Source of the DNA: Cohnella thermotolerans DSM 17683
GTDB taxonomy: Bacteria > Bacillota > Bacilli > Paenibacillales > Paenibacillaceae
DNA length: 64,000 nt
Direction of reading: 5' to 3'
Assembly: GCF_000429825.1 (NCBI RefSeq)
Contig: NZ_KE386955.1
Coordinates: 62,001 to 126,000, forward strand
Shown here: in pieces, positions 1 through 8,199 of the stretch
How positions within the stretch are numbered: position 1 is the stretch's first letter
Layout: each line of letters begins with the position of its first letter
Program-made: the position numbers and the translations under genes
Notes under the pieces: model-generated
Seen by the model: only the letters and a program-made list of their open reading frames with translations
Database searches by the model: none
What the model was told of the DNA's origin: nothing

Positions 1-7
1 GCTTCAT
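1..7 (-). CDS. Start of next gene, probably bshA (partial)
   Basis: Only the first two codons (ATG AAG) are inside the window. A strong ribosome site (AAGGAGG, plus-strand 15-21) sits seven bases before the ATG at position 7, which favours it over the in-frame ATG at 13 that directly abuts the site. In Bacillus the gene after mgsA-bshB1 is bshA, the bacillithiol glycosyltransferase, so bshA is inferred from order alone. Bases 8-124, between this start and bshB1, show no gene. Confidence 0.35.
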
Positions 8-124
8 TCGCATTCCTCCTTCCTGTATCTTATTCCCCGGACGCTTGCCTTCTTGCCCCGGTCCGGGCTTCGATCCGCCCGATTCGGCATTTGGCGCGCC
101 ATGCCGTCTTAAAGCGCCGATCGT

Positions 125-841
125 TCAGAAACCGTCGATTGCAACCGGTCCCTTCGGAATAAAGCCTTCGGCGTAGGCGAACCGCTTCGGCTGTCCGAAC
201 AGCCGGTCTCTCGCGATTACGTTGTCCAGATAGCCTTGCGTGAGCGGGGTTTGCACCCAATCCTGCTGATCGCCGGACGGTTCGAATTGCGAGCGGTAAG
301 CTCGCAGCGCTTTCATTTTCTGCTCGTGAACGTCCGTGACGTCGAGCACAAGCTGAGGCGCATGAACGTCATTTATAAAGTAGAAATAGAGCATGTCGGC
401 CGTCCACGCCGGCTCGTCGGGCTTATAGCGCCGGAGCTTGGCGTTGAACACCGCTTCTTCGACCATGCGGCTGCACTTCACATGGTCCGGATGGCGGTCG
501 ATATAGTAAGGCGCGAACACGTTGCGGGGCCGGTAACGGCGAATCGCCGACACGAGCTTGTCCACCTGGCTTGCTTCCAGCCGCAAGCCCCGGTCCGGCA
601 AGCCGAGGTTTTCCCGCACGGTGAGGCCCAGCACGGCAGACGCTTCCCGCGCCTCTCTCTGACGCGTGTCGACGTCGCCGTTGGACGACATTTCCGCGTA
701 CGTCAAATCGATCAAGCCGACCTTGAGGCCGTCCCGGATCGACTTGGCGATCGTTCCGCCCATGCCGATCTCCGCATCGTCCGGATGCGCCGCGAACACG
801 AGCATATCCAAGCCGTAATCGTAGGATGCCTTCGCGCTCAT
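125..841 (-). CDS. bshB1: Bacillithiol biosynthesis deacetylase BshB1
   Basis: A 238-residue LmbE/PIG-L family zinc deacetylase. In bacillithiol synthesis BshB1 removes the acetyl group from GlcNAc-malate made by BshA, giving GlcN-malate. The family metal motif [10 protein letters not shown] is at residues 17-26, and a second conserved HPDH block follows in the middle of the protein. The start was placed at [10 protein letters not shown] because the metal motif must lie near the N-terminus; the frame stays open upstream only as an antisense-like extension into mgsA. The ATG overlaps the mgsA stop by four bases (ATGA), so the two are translationally coupled. Order mgsA-bshB1 matches B. subtilis. 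Confidence 0.93.
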   Translation of the reverse strand: MSAKASYDYGLDMLVFAAHPDDAEIGMGGTIAKSIRDGLKVGLIDLTYAEMSSNGDVDTRQREAREASAVLGLTVRENLGLPDRGLRLEASQVDKLVSAIRRYRPRNVFAPYYIDRHPDHVKCSRMVEEAVFNAKLRRYKPDEPAWTADMLYFYFINDVHAPQLVLDVTDVHEQKMKALRAYRSQFEPSGDQQDWVQTPLTQGYLDNVIARDRLFGQPKRFAYAEGFIPKGPVAIDGF

Positions 842-1260
842 TCTTCGATCCCCGGCTTGTATTTGTGAACGAGCTCCCGCCAGGCGAAGTCGCCCCGCTC
901 CAGGCACTTCACCAGCAATTCGGCCGTGGCGATGTTGGTCGCCACCGGAATTCCCTGCACGTCGCAAAGCCGCAGCAAAGCGGTAATATCCGGCTCGTGA
1001 GGCTGCGCCATGAGCGGGTCGCGCAGGAAAATAATGAGATCCATCTCGTCCTGCGCGACGAGCGCTCCGATCTGCTGGTCGCCGCCCAGCGGCCCGGACA
1101 TGAAGCGGTGGACGGAGAGCGAAGTGCTCTCCATGATCCGGGTGCCCGTCGTCCCCGTGGCATACAGCTTGTGCGGTTTCAGAACATGCTCGTAAGCGAT
1201 GACGAAGTTGACCATTTCGTCCTTTTTGCGGTCGTGCGCGATCAATGCGATTTGCATCAT
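838..1260 (-). CDS. mgsA: Methylglyoxal synthase
   Basis: A 140-residue cytosolic enzyme converting dihydroxyacetone phosphate to methylglyoxal and phosphate, a bypass that relieves phosphosugar stress. Characteristic blocks are present: the N-terminal [10 protein letters not shown], the phosphate-binding [19 protein letters not shown], the catalytic region [15 protein letters not shown] and the C-terminal [11 protein letters not shown]. Length is normal for the family. Two adjacent ATGs (1260, 1257) are possible starts; an AAAAGGGG site lies about eleven bases upstream of the first. It sits between dapB and bshB1 in the usual Bacillus order, and bacillithiol detoxifies methylglyoxal, which makes the coupling to bshB1 sensible. 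Confidence 0.94.
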   Translation of the reverse strand: MMQIALIAHDRKKDEMVNFVIAYEHVLKPHKLYATGTTGTRIMESTSLSVHRFMSGPLGGDQQIGALVAQDEMDLIIFLRDPLMAQPHEPDITALLRLCDVQGIPVATNIATAELLVKCLERGDFAWRELVHKYKPGIEE

Positions 1261-1287
1261 GGCAACCGTATCCCCTTTTCCTCGGCG

Positions 1288-2091
1288 TTAGTCTAGAAAA
1301 TGCTCGAAGCCGTAAACGAGCCCCGTCGTCTCCATCACTTTTTTGATAGCGGTATTGACCCCCGGCATATAGCCGGCGCGCTCGTAGGAATCGTGGCGGA
1401 TTTTGAGCGTTTGCCCGTGGCCTCCGAACACAACCTCCTGCTGCGCGAATACGCCCGGCAGCCGGACGCTATGTATGCGGAACCCGTTGTAGTATCCGCC
1501 TCGCGCCCCTTCGAGAATCTCTTCCTCGTTCGGGTTCCCCTGGCGGAACTCGCGTCTCGCCTCCGAGATCCATTCCGCCGTCTTGATCGACGTTCCGGAT
1601 GGGGCGTCCAGCTTCTGGTCTCCGTGATATTCAATAATTTCGACATGAGGTAAATATTTGGCCGCCATTGCGGCAAACTTCATCATAAGGATCGCCCCGA
1701 TGGAGAAATTGGGCGCGATCAGGCCGCCGATGCCGCCGGCTCGGCACTGCTTGTCCAATTCGGCGATTTGCTCGGGGGTAAATCCCGTCGTCCCGATGAC
1801 CGGACGAACGCCTCGGCGGATAGCCGCTTCGGTGTGCGGAACGGCGAATTGCGGGCTGGTAAAATCGACGAGCACGTCGGGCTTCGCCGCGTCCAGCGCG
1901 GCTTCCAGGTCGGCCGTCACGATGACGCCGGTATCCGGCTTGCCGACGAGAGAGCCGGCGTCGACCGGTCCGGCCGACCTGGCGATGGCCGCAGCCAGCT
2001 TCAGTTCGGGATCTTCGAGCACCATTTTGACGACTTCGCGGCCCATGCGCCCGGAGGCGCCCGCAACCGCGACGGTAATGCGTTGCGACAT
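1288..2091 (-). CDS. dapB: 4-hydroxy-tetrahydrodipicolinate reductase
   Basis: A 267-residue NAD(P)H-dependent reductase of the diaminopimelate/lysine pathway, which also feeds dipicolinate synthesis in spores. The Rossmann motif GASGRMGREV is near residues 10-19; GTTGFT, APNFSIGA and the substrate loop KLDAPSGTS follow. In the usual catalytic block with two adjacent histidines, this protein reads EYHGDQK, so the first His and the Lys are kept but the second His is Gly. The start MSQRITVAV was chosen because an open extension upstream overlaps the TPR gene in another frame. It follows the TPR gene by five bases. Confidence 0.93.
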   Translation of the reverse strand: MSQRITVAVAGASGRMGREVVKMVLEDPELKLAAAIARSAGPVDAGSLVGKPDTGVIVTADLEAALDAAKPDVLVDFTSPQFAVPHTEAAIRRGVRPVIGTTGFTPEQIAELDKQCRAGGIGGLIAPNFSIGAILMMKFAAMAAKYLPHVEIIEYHGDQKLDAPSGTSIKTAEWISEARREFRQGNPNEEEILEGARGGYYNGFRIHSVRLPGVFAQQEVVFGGHGQTLKIRHDSYERAGYMPGVNTAIKKVMETTGLVYGFEHFLD

Positions 2092-2096
2092 TCGAT

Positions 2097-2645
2097 TCAC
2101 CTGTCCCTTTTTCGATGGTTGGATGGATTGAGCTGTTTGAGCTTTCTTCGGCGTTCGGATCGCACCTCGTGAAGCAATCTTCGCGCCTCTTCGTATTGCG
2201 GATTGAGCTGGAGAGCGTCCTGAATCGCCTCCAAGGCTTGGCCATAATCGCCCAGCAGTCGGTAAGCGGCGCCGAGCAGCAGCCGGGCGTCGGCCGCCAG
2301 CGGATCCAGCCGGAACGCCTCGCGCAGCAGCCCGACCGCCGGTTTCGCCTGCGGAGGGCTTTGCGTAAGCAGCGCCTGCGCCTCCGCGATCTTCTGCCGA
2401 GACTGCAGCAATCGCAATTGAAATGCATAGGCCGGTTCGTACGGAGCCAGTTCCGCCGCCCGGCGGGCGTACGCCAGGGCCGAAGCCAATCTGCCGCTTC
2501 TGGCAAGCGTAATCGAGCCTCTGTAATAGTAGGACGGATTGTTGGGATCCGCTTCCACCGCACGTTCGAACCAAGCCGCCGCCGCTTCGAAATCGCCGCG
2601 GAAGATCGATTCGTACGCTTGTTGAACGCAGCTCTCCCCGTTCAT
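2097..2645 (-). CDS. TPR-repeat protein
   Basis: A 182-residue tetratricopeptide protein with no enzymatic motif. TPR-like helices are seen at about residues 5-40 (AYESIFRGDFEAAAAWFERA, then VEADPNNPSYYYRGS), 45-70 and 115-150 (LLGAAYRLLGDYGQALEAIQ). The C-terminus is Arg/Lys rich. The start at 2645 has GGAGG about ten bases upstream. It sits between the MazG-type pyrophosphohydrolase and dapB, probably co-transcribed with both. A partner-binding role is typical of TPR proteins, but nothing here shows the partner. Confidence 0.8.
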   Translation of the reverse strand: MNGESCVQQAYESIFRGDFEAAAAWFERAVEADPNNPSYYYRGSITLARSGRLASALAYARRAAELAPYEPAYAFQLRLLQSRQKIAEAQALLTQSPPQAKPAVGLLREAFRLDPLAADARLLLGAAYRLLGDYGQALEAIQDALQLNPQYEEARRLLHEVRSERRRKLKQLNPSNHRKRDR

Positions 2646-2698
2646 GCCGGACCATCCTCCTCTCTTGCTTGCCTTGGGGATGGTACAGCATATGATCG

Positions 2699-3067
2699 CT
2701 ACGGATTGTCGGTGTCCTTCTTCGTCCAACGGTTCGCGTCCCGCGTATTGAATTTATGCATAACCCGATTGTGCGCTTCCGTCAGGTCGATGCCTAAGGA
2801 ATTGGCGAAGCAGAGGACGATGAACAGGACGTCGCCCAGCTCCATCTCGACCGAATTGTCGGCTTCCTCCGCCTTCTTGGGCTTCTCTCCGAATTGGTGA
2901 TTGACTTCCCGGGCCAGCTCGCCGACTTCTTCGGTCATTCTCGCCAGCAAGGCAAGCGGAGAAAAGTAGCCTTCTTTGAATTGGGTTATGTAAGCGTCCA
3001 CTTCACGCTGGATTTCGGCCAGCGTCTTCTCGGCGAGCGGTTTGCCGACGATTCGAGACTCTCCCAT
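2699..3067 (-). CDS. ypjD: MazG-like nucleotide pyrophosphohydrolase (YpjD)
   Basis: A 122-residue all-alpha NTP pyrophosphohydrolase of the MazG superfamily, expected to hydrolyse non-canonical NTPs to NMP and pyrophosphate. The two magnesium-binding helices are clear: EEVGELAREVN around residues 46-56 and EMELGDVLFIVLCFAN around 74-89. Length and position immediately before dapB match B. subtilis YpjD. An AAAGGAAG ribosome site precedes the ATG at 3067. The upstream region shared with the divergent ypjC contains a perfect 12-bp palindrome, CGATTATAATCG at 3095-3106, that holds a TATAAT but has no good -35. Confidence 0.88.
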   Translation of the reverse strand: MGESRIVGKPLAEKTLAEIQREVDAYITQFKEGYFSPLALLARMTEEVGELAREVNHQFGEKPKKAEEADNSVEMELGDVLFIVLCFANSLGIDLTEAHNRVMHKFNTRDANRWTKKDTDNP

Positions 3068-3234
3068 CGTGCGCTTCCTTTCTTTGGAGCATTCCGATTA
3101 TAATCGATTTGAACGAGTCGCTTCGCGCGTATCGCCTTCGACAGATATCGGGCGCAGGCGACCGCCGGAAGCGTGTCAATCCTATGTTAGCCTAAGATGC
3201 CGGCAAAGACAAATGCAATTTCGTACGGGGAGCC

Positions 3235-4113
3235 ATGTCTATGAACGGAATGCGATACAAAGAAGCTTTGCGGACCTGGACCGTTCTCGCCCTGGGAGCG
3301 GCCATCTATGCGTTCGGAATCGAATACTTTATTCTTCCCAATAGGCTGATGGAAGGCGGCGTTACCGGGATAACCGTCTTGCTGCAATACGCGGCGGGAT
3401 TGCCGCCGGCCGCGACGACGCTCGCCATCAACCTCCCTTTGTTCGTGTTCGGATGGCGCAAACTCGGGCGCGAAGCGATGATTTATACGATCGGCGGCAC
3501 GCTGCTCTTGTCCTTGTTCCTGTGGATTTGGGAACAGACGATCGATCGGGGCTGGATCAAGCCGTTCACGACCGAGCACGATTTCATCCTGGTCGTCCTG
3601 TACGCGGGCGTCACGCTCGGAGCGGGGCTCGGGCTCGTCTTCCGCTCTGGCGGTACGACGGGAGGCGTCGATATTATCGCACGGATCGTCCATCGCTGGC
3701 GGGGATGGAGCATGGGGCAAATCATCCTGGCGATGGACATCGTCATTCTCGGCAGCTCCCTGCTGTTCATTCCGAAGGAGAAAGTGCTGTATACGCTGGT
3801 CAGCGTCTTTATCTCGTCCCGGGTCATCGACTTCATCCAGGAAGGCGCTTATGCGGCCAAAGCGTTCTCGATTTTGTGCCGGGAGCCCGAGAAGCTGGCC
3901 GCGACCATTACGCGAGAGCTGGACCGGGGCGTGACGCTGCTCTCCGGTATCGGAGCGTATTCGGGCGAACGGCGCATGATGGTGTACTGCGTCGTCAGCC
4001 GATTCGAGATCCGCAAATTAAAAAGCCTGGTCCGCCAGCATGACAGACAGGCTTTTATCGTTATAGCCGACGTGCACGATGTGCTAGGGGAAGGCTTCCG
4101 CGAGGAGGAATAA
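3235..4113 (+). CDS. ypjC: YitT-family membrane protein (YpjC, DUF2179)
   Basis: A 292-residue integral membrane protein of the YitT/YpjC family. Five or six hydrophobic segments fill residues 12-200, with the family signatures ILPNRLMEGGVTGI and GLGLVFRSGGTTGGVDIIA. A soluble C-terminal DUF2179 domain (residues about 210-292) contains RGVTLLSGIGAYSG and ends in ADVHDVLGEGF. The ATG at 3235 has GGGGAGCC just before it. It is the only plus-strand gene in the first 57 kb, flipped relative to its ypj neighbours, and its 3' end overlaps convergent ypjB by 53 bases. The molecular function of the family is not established. Confidence 0.86.
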   Translation: MSMNGMRYKEALRTWTVLALGAAIYAFGIEYFILPNRLMEGGVTGITVLLQYAAGLPPAATTLAINLPLFVFGWRKLGREAMIYTIGGTLLLSLFLWIWEQTIDRGWIKPFTTEHDFILVVLYAGVTLGAGLGLVFRSGGTTGGVDIIARIVHRWRGWSMGQIILAMDIVILGSSLLFIPKEKVLYTLVSVFISSRVIDFIQEGAYAAKAFSILCREPEKLAATITRELDRGVTLLSGIGAYSGERRMMVYCVVSRFEIRKLKSLVRQHDRQAFIVIADVHDVLGEGFREEE

Positions 4114-5020
4114 CCCATAGCCATCGGCGTCCCCGGCCGGCCCCGTCTTGAGCGCCGCCGCTGCCGCCCTTCGGGTGATCCCGGTCGTAGCGGTAACGCC
4201 GCCATCCCGCCCAGGACAAAATCGTGACGATGATCGATCCGATCGTTGCGGTAAAGCCCCAGGTCGGGGGCATAACCGCCGGAACCGCGGTCGGCTCCTC
4301 GTTCCCGGATGGGAACAACCCCTCCATCGCCTCGCGTATGTTCGCAGGCAAGCCCTTCAGCAGCTTCGGATCGGGCCGGTCCGGCTTCAACACCCGTTCC
4401 GCGTACCGCATCACCGAATCCGCGCGCTCGATCACGTAGGGCTCCCGGCTCAGCGCGGCCGCCGTCCGGATCAACCGGTAATGCTCTTCGACCGACTCGA
4501 ACGCCTTGCGCGCCGCCGGCGATGCCGATTCGGGCTTCGTCCCCAATCCGGCTTCCAGCGACCGCACATCTTCCCTTAGGATCGAACGATATTGCAGCCA
4601 GATCGGCTTCTCCGGATTCGCCAGCGCATCCGCTGCCAGCCGCAGCGCGCCGGCCGCCTGCTCGATCCGATCATCGTCGGGCGTCACGGACGCGAGCGCC
4701 CGCTTCATCTCCGTCACACTTCCCGCGAGCGCCTGAACGCCTTCCGCCGTGGCGATCCCGGTCATGGGCAAGCTGCGGAACGCGTCCTCCAGCTCTTTCA
4801 GCGCCCGGGTCGCCTGCAGCCTGTCCGTTTGACGCAACGCCTCGTACAGCGATTCGGCCGACCGGTGGAACGCGCCGATCGCCGCAGCCCCCGATTCGCC
4901 GGCGGCTGCAGGTTCCGCGGAAGCGGCCGCCGGACCGCCGAGCAGCGCCAGCGCCGCCAGCAGGGCGAGCGCGATGTTCCGAATCCATGCTCCGCTCTCG
5001 CGCGTCTCCGAATATGGCAT
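4061..5020 (-). CDS. ypjB: Sporulation protein YpjB
   Basis: A 319-residue membrane-anchored protein with an N-terminal signal or anchor segment (IRNIALALLAALALLGG), a helical extracytoplasmic domain and a C-terminal transmembrane segment (FTATIGSIIVTILSWAGW) followed by a basic tail. The call rests on this architecture and on its place between ypjA and ypjC as in B. subtilis, where ypjB is a sporulation gene. Start 5020 was preferred to the in-frame ATG at 5026 because the GGAGGGG site ends directly against the latter. The start codon lies in a hairpin (5020-5060). The last residues are encoded in the overlap with convergent ypjC. Confidence 0.8.
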   Translation of the reverse strand: MPYSETRESGAWIRNIALALLAALALLGGPAAASAEPAAAGESGAAAIGAFHRSAESLYEALRQTDRLQATRALKELEDAFRSLPMTGIATAEGVQALAGSVTEMKRALASVTPDDDRIEQAAGALRLAADALANPEKPIWLQYRSILREDVRSLEAGLGTKPESASPAARKAFESVEEHYRLIRTAAALSREPYVIERADSVMRYAERVLKPDRPDPKLLKGLPANIREAMEGLFPSGNEEPTAVPAVMPPTWGFTATIGSIIVTILSWAGWRRYRYDRDHPKGGSGGAQDGAGRGRRWLWVIPPRGSLPLAHRARRL

Positions 5021-5060
5021 GGACATCCCCTCCTGCCAACAGCCTATGAGGGGATGTCCA
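5020..5060 (-). promoter_or_regulatory. Hairpin sequestering the ypjB ribosome site
   Basis: A perfect 12-base inverted repeat (TGGACATCCCCT at 5020-5031 and AGGGGATGTCCA at 5049-5060) with a 17-base loop. In the minus-strand mRNA the 3' arm contains the AGGGG of the Shine-Dalgarno and reaches the first base of the ypjB ATG. The 5' arm starts three bases after the ypjA stop codon. A ribosome finishing ypjA would open it, so it probably enforces coupled translation. Confidence 0.65.
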
Positions 5061-5063
5061 TCG

Positions 5064-5732
5064 TTAGAACCGCTTGTTCGGAACGAGCGCGGCGCCGCGC
5101 TTCATTCCCGGCGCGAACCGGGCCCACGCCGCGACCGCAACGCTGAGCGCGGTCAACATAAACGTAAACCACGCTACGCCGGCCAAATCGTCCTGAAGCT
5201 CGAACGGAAGATAGGGATAAACGCCGAAGCCGTAGTCCACGGCGTCGTTCAGGAACGTCCATGCCGCGGCGGCGGCAAGCGCCGCCCCGCCGAAGCCGAA
5301 AAATCGCGCATACAGAACCGCGCAGATCGCCATCGCGCCGTGAGAGACGACCAACATCCAATGCTGCCAGACGAGAACGTCCCCTTGCGCGGCCCCCGCA
5401 AAAATGATCGCGGCCGCCCAAACGCCGTATTTGATCGAGGTGACGACCGCCAGCGCCTCCACAAGGCTGCGGACAGCCCTTCCCCCACTGGATGCGGGCC
5501 GCTGCGGACGAATCCACAGCCAGAGAAGCGCGATCGTGAAGAACAGCGACGCCGTCGGGCTGTCGGGAACGAACGGGAGCTGCCAATGCGGATGCTCGTT
5601 CCAAGTGTCGTTCAGCTGATCCCGATACCAGAGGTAACCGTATACCGTGCCCGGAACGTAAAAAATCGTCAGCAGCGTCAGCAGCGTCGGATGAAGCAGG
5701 AACGCCTTCGAGAAATAATACCTCAAGCCCAT
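5064..5732 (-). CDS. ypjA: DUF1405 membrane protein YpjA
   Basis: A 222-residue polytopic membrane protein with about six hydrophobic segments, for example LLTLLTIFYVPGTVYGYLWY, SLFFTIALLWLWI and WMLVVSHGAMAICAVLYARF. Length, topology and order after qcrC match the DUF1405 protein YpjA of B. subtilis. A role is not established; conservation beside qcrABC and ypjB suggests an envelope or respiration-linked function. It lies 84 bases after qcrC across an intrinsic terminator, so it is transcribed by read-through or by an unseen promoter. Confidence 0.82.
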   Translation of the reverse strand: MGLRYYFSKAFLLHPTLLTLLTIFYVPGTVYGYLWYRDQLNDTWNEHPHWQLPFVPDSPTASLFFTIALLWLWIRPQRPASSGGRAVRSLVEALAVVTSIKYGVWAAAIIFAGAAQGDVLVWQHWMLVVSHGAMAICAVLYARFFGFGGAALAAAAAWTFLNDAVDYGFGVYPYLPFELQDDLAGVAWFTFMLTALSVAVAAWARFAPGMKRGAALVPNKRF

Positions 5733-5774
5733 CGATGTCCCTCCGTTCGTTCGGACGGCTTGTCCTGTCGATTG

Positions 5775-5803
5775 TGAAAAAACCTGGCCAGGGCGGCCAG
5801 GTT
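5775..5803 (-). terminator. Intrinsic terminator of qcrABC
   Basis: On the minus strand AACCTGGCC, a five-base loop, GGCCAGGTT and then a run of T. It falls between qcrC and ypjA and closes the qcr operon. Confidence 0.85.
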
Positions 5804-5816
5804 ATTCTCCTTGCGG

Positions 5817-6689
5817 TTATTCGGCGGCTTCCGCCTTCTGCTGGGACAGCCAGGTCGCGATTTGGTCGATCTCCGCCTCGCTAAGCTGACCTTTGAAGGA
5901 AGGCATCGCGCCGTTCGCGCGTCCGTTCGTAATCGTGTCGACGATCTCGTCCTTGCTGAGCTTGTCGCCGATACCGCGAAGCGAAGGACCGCCTCCGCCT
6001 TCCAACTCGTTGCCGTGGCAGGCGATGCACTGCGCCTTCTGCATGAGCGAGAACGCGGGATCGTCGGCCTTGACCAGAGCGACTTCCTTCTCCTTGCCGG
6101 GAATCCAGCGTCCCTTGCCTTGCTCGATGGACTCGCGGTTCTTCTCTTCCCGTTCGATATGCTCCGGCGTGACGCCGTTCTTCTCCAGCTCTTCCTGGTA
6201 GTGATCCCAGGATACCCACGTGAGGTAAAAGCTGGCGATAAGCGAGACGATCATCAGCGACGAAGCGATCGGACGGCGGTAGAAGCGGCGCTCCTTGCCG
6301 GTGTCGAGGAACGGCGCCAGGAGCAGGCCGATGAACGCGATGCCCGGGATGCCGATCGTGCCGAGCACGACGTAATTTTCCGACGTGTACGGATATTTCA
6401 GCAATTGATAGATGAACAGGAAGTACCAGTCCGGCATCGGAATGAACGACCCGTTCAGCGGATCCGCCGGATAGCCGAGCGGCGCCGGTTCCGCGATCGT
6501 CAAGACGAGGAACCCGACCAGTACGACGACGCCCGCCATCCATTCCTTGAGCAGGAAGTTCGGAATGAACGCTTCCGACTTGCCCGGAAAGGCGGTGTAG
6601 TCAGGCGGCGCCGGTCGGTTGCCCGGCTTGCGTATGCGGGAGTCGCCGACGTAGACGACTTTCTCGTTAGGGTTATGTCCGTGTGCCAA
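5817..6689 (-). CDS. qcrC: Menaquinol:cytochrome c reductase subunit QcrC (b/c fusion)
   Basis: A 290-residue fusion of the cytochrome b6f subunit-IV domain (residues about 40-160, three membrane segments, with the PDWYFLF quinol-site motif at 87-93) to a C-terminal membrane-anchored class I cytochrome c domain. The heme c site CIACH is at 221-225 and the likely axial Met is in AMPSFKG at 262. This is the standard Firmicute bc complex layout. The start is TTG at 6689, with GAGAGGAGAG about ten bases upstream. It is the last gene of the qcrABC operon and acts in the membrane electron chain from menaquinol to cytochrome c. Confidence 0.95.
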   Translation of the reverse strand: MAHGHNPNEKVVYVGDSRIRKPGNRPAPPDYTAFPGKSEAFIPNFLLKEWMAGVVVLVGFLVLTIAEPAPLGYPADPLNGSFIPMPDWYFLFIYQLLKYPYTSENYVVLGTIGIPGIAFIGLLLAPFLDTGKERRFYRRPIASSLMIVSLIASFYLTWVSWDHYQEELEKNGVTPEHIEREEKNRESIEQGKGRWIPGKEKEVALVKADDPAFSLMQKAQCIACHGNELEGGGGPSLRGIGDKLSKDEIVDTITNGRANGAMPSFKGQLSEAEIDQIATWLSQQKAEAAE

Positions 6690-6710
6690 AGCTTGCCACT
6701 CTCCTCTCTC

Positions 6711-7382
6711 TTACAGCGGCCCGGAAATGCCCTGTTTTCGAATCATGAAGAAGTGTGCGGCCAGCAGCGTCAGCAGCACGCCAGGCAAGAAGAACACGTG
6801 GATCGCGAAGAAACGGGTGAGCGTTTGCGCTCCGACGATCGTGCCTCCCGCCAACAACTCCTTGATATAACTCCCGATCCAAGGAACCGAGCCCGCGATT
6901 TCCATGCCGACCTTGGTGGCGAAATACGCCTTGTTGTCCCACGGCAGCAGGTAGCCCGTGAATCCGAGGCCCAGCATGACGAAGAAAATGAGCATGCCGA
7001 CGACCCAGTTCATTTCGCGCGGCGCTTTGTAGGAACCGGTAAAGAACACGCGCAGCGTATGTAAGAACATCATTACGATAACCAGACTTGCGCCCCAGTG
7101 GTGCATGCCGCGGACGATGCCGCCGAATGCGACCTGATGCTGGAGATAGTCGACGCTGTAGTAGGCGTTGATAATGTCTGGCACGTAATACATCGTCAAA
7201 AACATCCCCGAAAGGATCTGAATGACGGTGATGAAAAACGTCAGGCCGCCGAAGCAGTAAACGAAAGCGGAGAAGTGATGCGCCGGGTTGACGTGCTCAG
7301 GCACCTCGTGATCGGCGATGTCCCTCCACATCGGCGTGACATCCAGACGTTCGTCAATCCAATTGTACATGCTTTTGAACAT
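6711..7382 (-). CDS. qcrB: Cytochrome b6 subunit QcrB
   Basis: A 223-residue four-helix cytochrome b of the menaquinol:cytochrome c reductase. The heme-ligand histidines lie in the helices containing MHHWGASLVIVMMFLHTLRVF and TRFFAIHVFFLPGVLLTLLAAHFFMI. The Cys that in B. subtilis QcrB and cytochrome b6 binds an extra covalent heme is present at residue 43 (FVYCFGG). The quinol-site region GLGFTGYLLPWD is intact. Length is normal. It is 17 bases from qcrA and 21 from qcrC. Confidence 0.96.
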   Translation of the reverse strand: MFKSMYNWIDERLDVTPMWRDIADHEVPEHVNPAHHFSAFVYCFGGLTFFITVIQILSGMFLTMYYVPDIINAYYSVDYLQHQVAFGGIVRGMHHWGASLVIVMMFLHTLRVFFTGSYKAPREMNWVVGMLIFFVMLGLGFTGYLLPWDNKAYFATKVGMEIAGSVPWIGSYIKELLAGGTIVGAQTLTRFFAIHVFFLPGVLLTLLAAHFFMIRKQGISGPL

Positions 7383-7399
7383 GAGACGAAACGCCCCCC

Positions 7400-7936
7400 T
7401 TATTTAACCCGTGTGTTAGGCTCGAGCGGACCGAGGTATACCCAACCGTTCTCGACTTTCACTTCGTACTCGTCCAACGGCTTGGGCGCCACCTTTAAAT
7501 TTTTCCCGTCCTTCGTATATCGTGCTCCGTGGCAAGGACAGTGGTACAGGTTCGGCGCCTCCGAACCGCTCCAGCTAATCGTACAGCCGAGATGCTTGCA
7601 CACCGGAGACAAGGCGAAAATCTTGCCGTCGTCCCCCTTGGCGATGTAAGCTTCCAGCTTCGGATCGCTCTCGTACCAGCCGTCAACCTGGTGAACTTTG
7701 AAAGACACCTGCTTCGGTTCCGTGGTGACGTCCTTCTCTTCGATAACCTTCACGAACGCGCCGGTCTGCTTCTTCGTCAGAATCGGATCGACGGCAAACC
7801 GCAGCATCGGCAGAACGGCTCCCATACTCATGAATGCGGTTGCGCCGCCCAGCGTATAAGACAGAAACTGTCTCCGTGTCATTTCTTTGCGCTTGATCGG
7901 CTTGTGCGCGGTTTCATGCTGCTCTTTGTGGTCCAT
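7400..7936 (-). CDS. qcrA: Rieske iron-sulfur subunit QcrA
   Basis: A 178-residue Rieske protein. The N-terminus has a twin-arginine type anchor (TRRQFLSYTLGG, residues about 20-31), so the folded cluster domain is exported through Tat and stays anchored. The 2Fe-2S ligand boxes are CKHLGC and CPCHG, with the usual disulfide cysteines inside them. It carries electrons from menaquinol to the cytochrome c domain of QcrC. It is the first gene of the operon; a ribosome site AAAGGGGG lies eight bases upstream and a sigma-A promoter about 75 bases upstream. Confidence 0.96.
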   Translation of the reverse strand: MDHKEQHETAHKPIKRKEMTRRQFLSYTLGGATAFMSMGAVLPMLRFAVDPILTKKQTGAFVKVIEEKDVTTEPKQVSFKVHQVDGWYESDPKLEAYIAKGDDGKIFALSPVCKHLGCTISWSGSEAPNLYHCPCHGARYTKDGKNLKVAPKPLDEYEVKVENGWVYLGPLEPNTRVK

Positions 7937-8011
7937 ATGTTCAACCCCCTTTGCCCACCAATGTCGCGTCCCCTTCTAGGACTTCACTGTATGTTCACAA
8001 AAGACATAACT

Positions 8012-8040
8012 ATAATAGCCCAGGCTTATGGGGGCGTCAA
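8012..8040 (-). promoter_or_regulatory. Sigma-A promoter of qcrABC
   Basis: On the minus strand TTGACG (8035-8040), a 17-base spacer and TATTAT (8012-8017), upstream of qcrA. The remaining 8041-8199 up to ypiF holds only a weak hairpin (GAAGGCG arms near 8142-8168). Confidence 0.75.
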
Positions 8041-8199
8041 GAATTGCCAAAGGCGATTTGACGGAACTGTGAAAACGCCGGACTAAAATGTTCTCAATTT
8101 GTCACAATTCGCCTCGGTTTCCTCTCGCTTATTGTTGACACCGAAGGCGGAATCTTATTCGCCTTCCGCATACAATCGCCGCACGCTCGTTTTAAGCGC

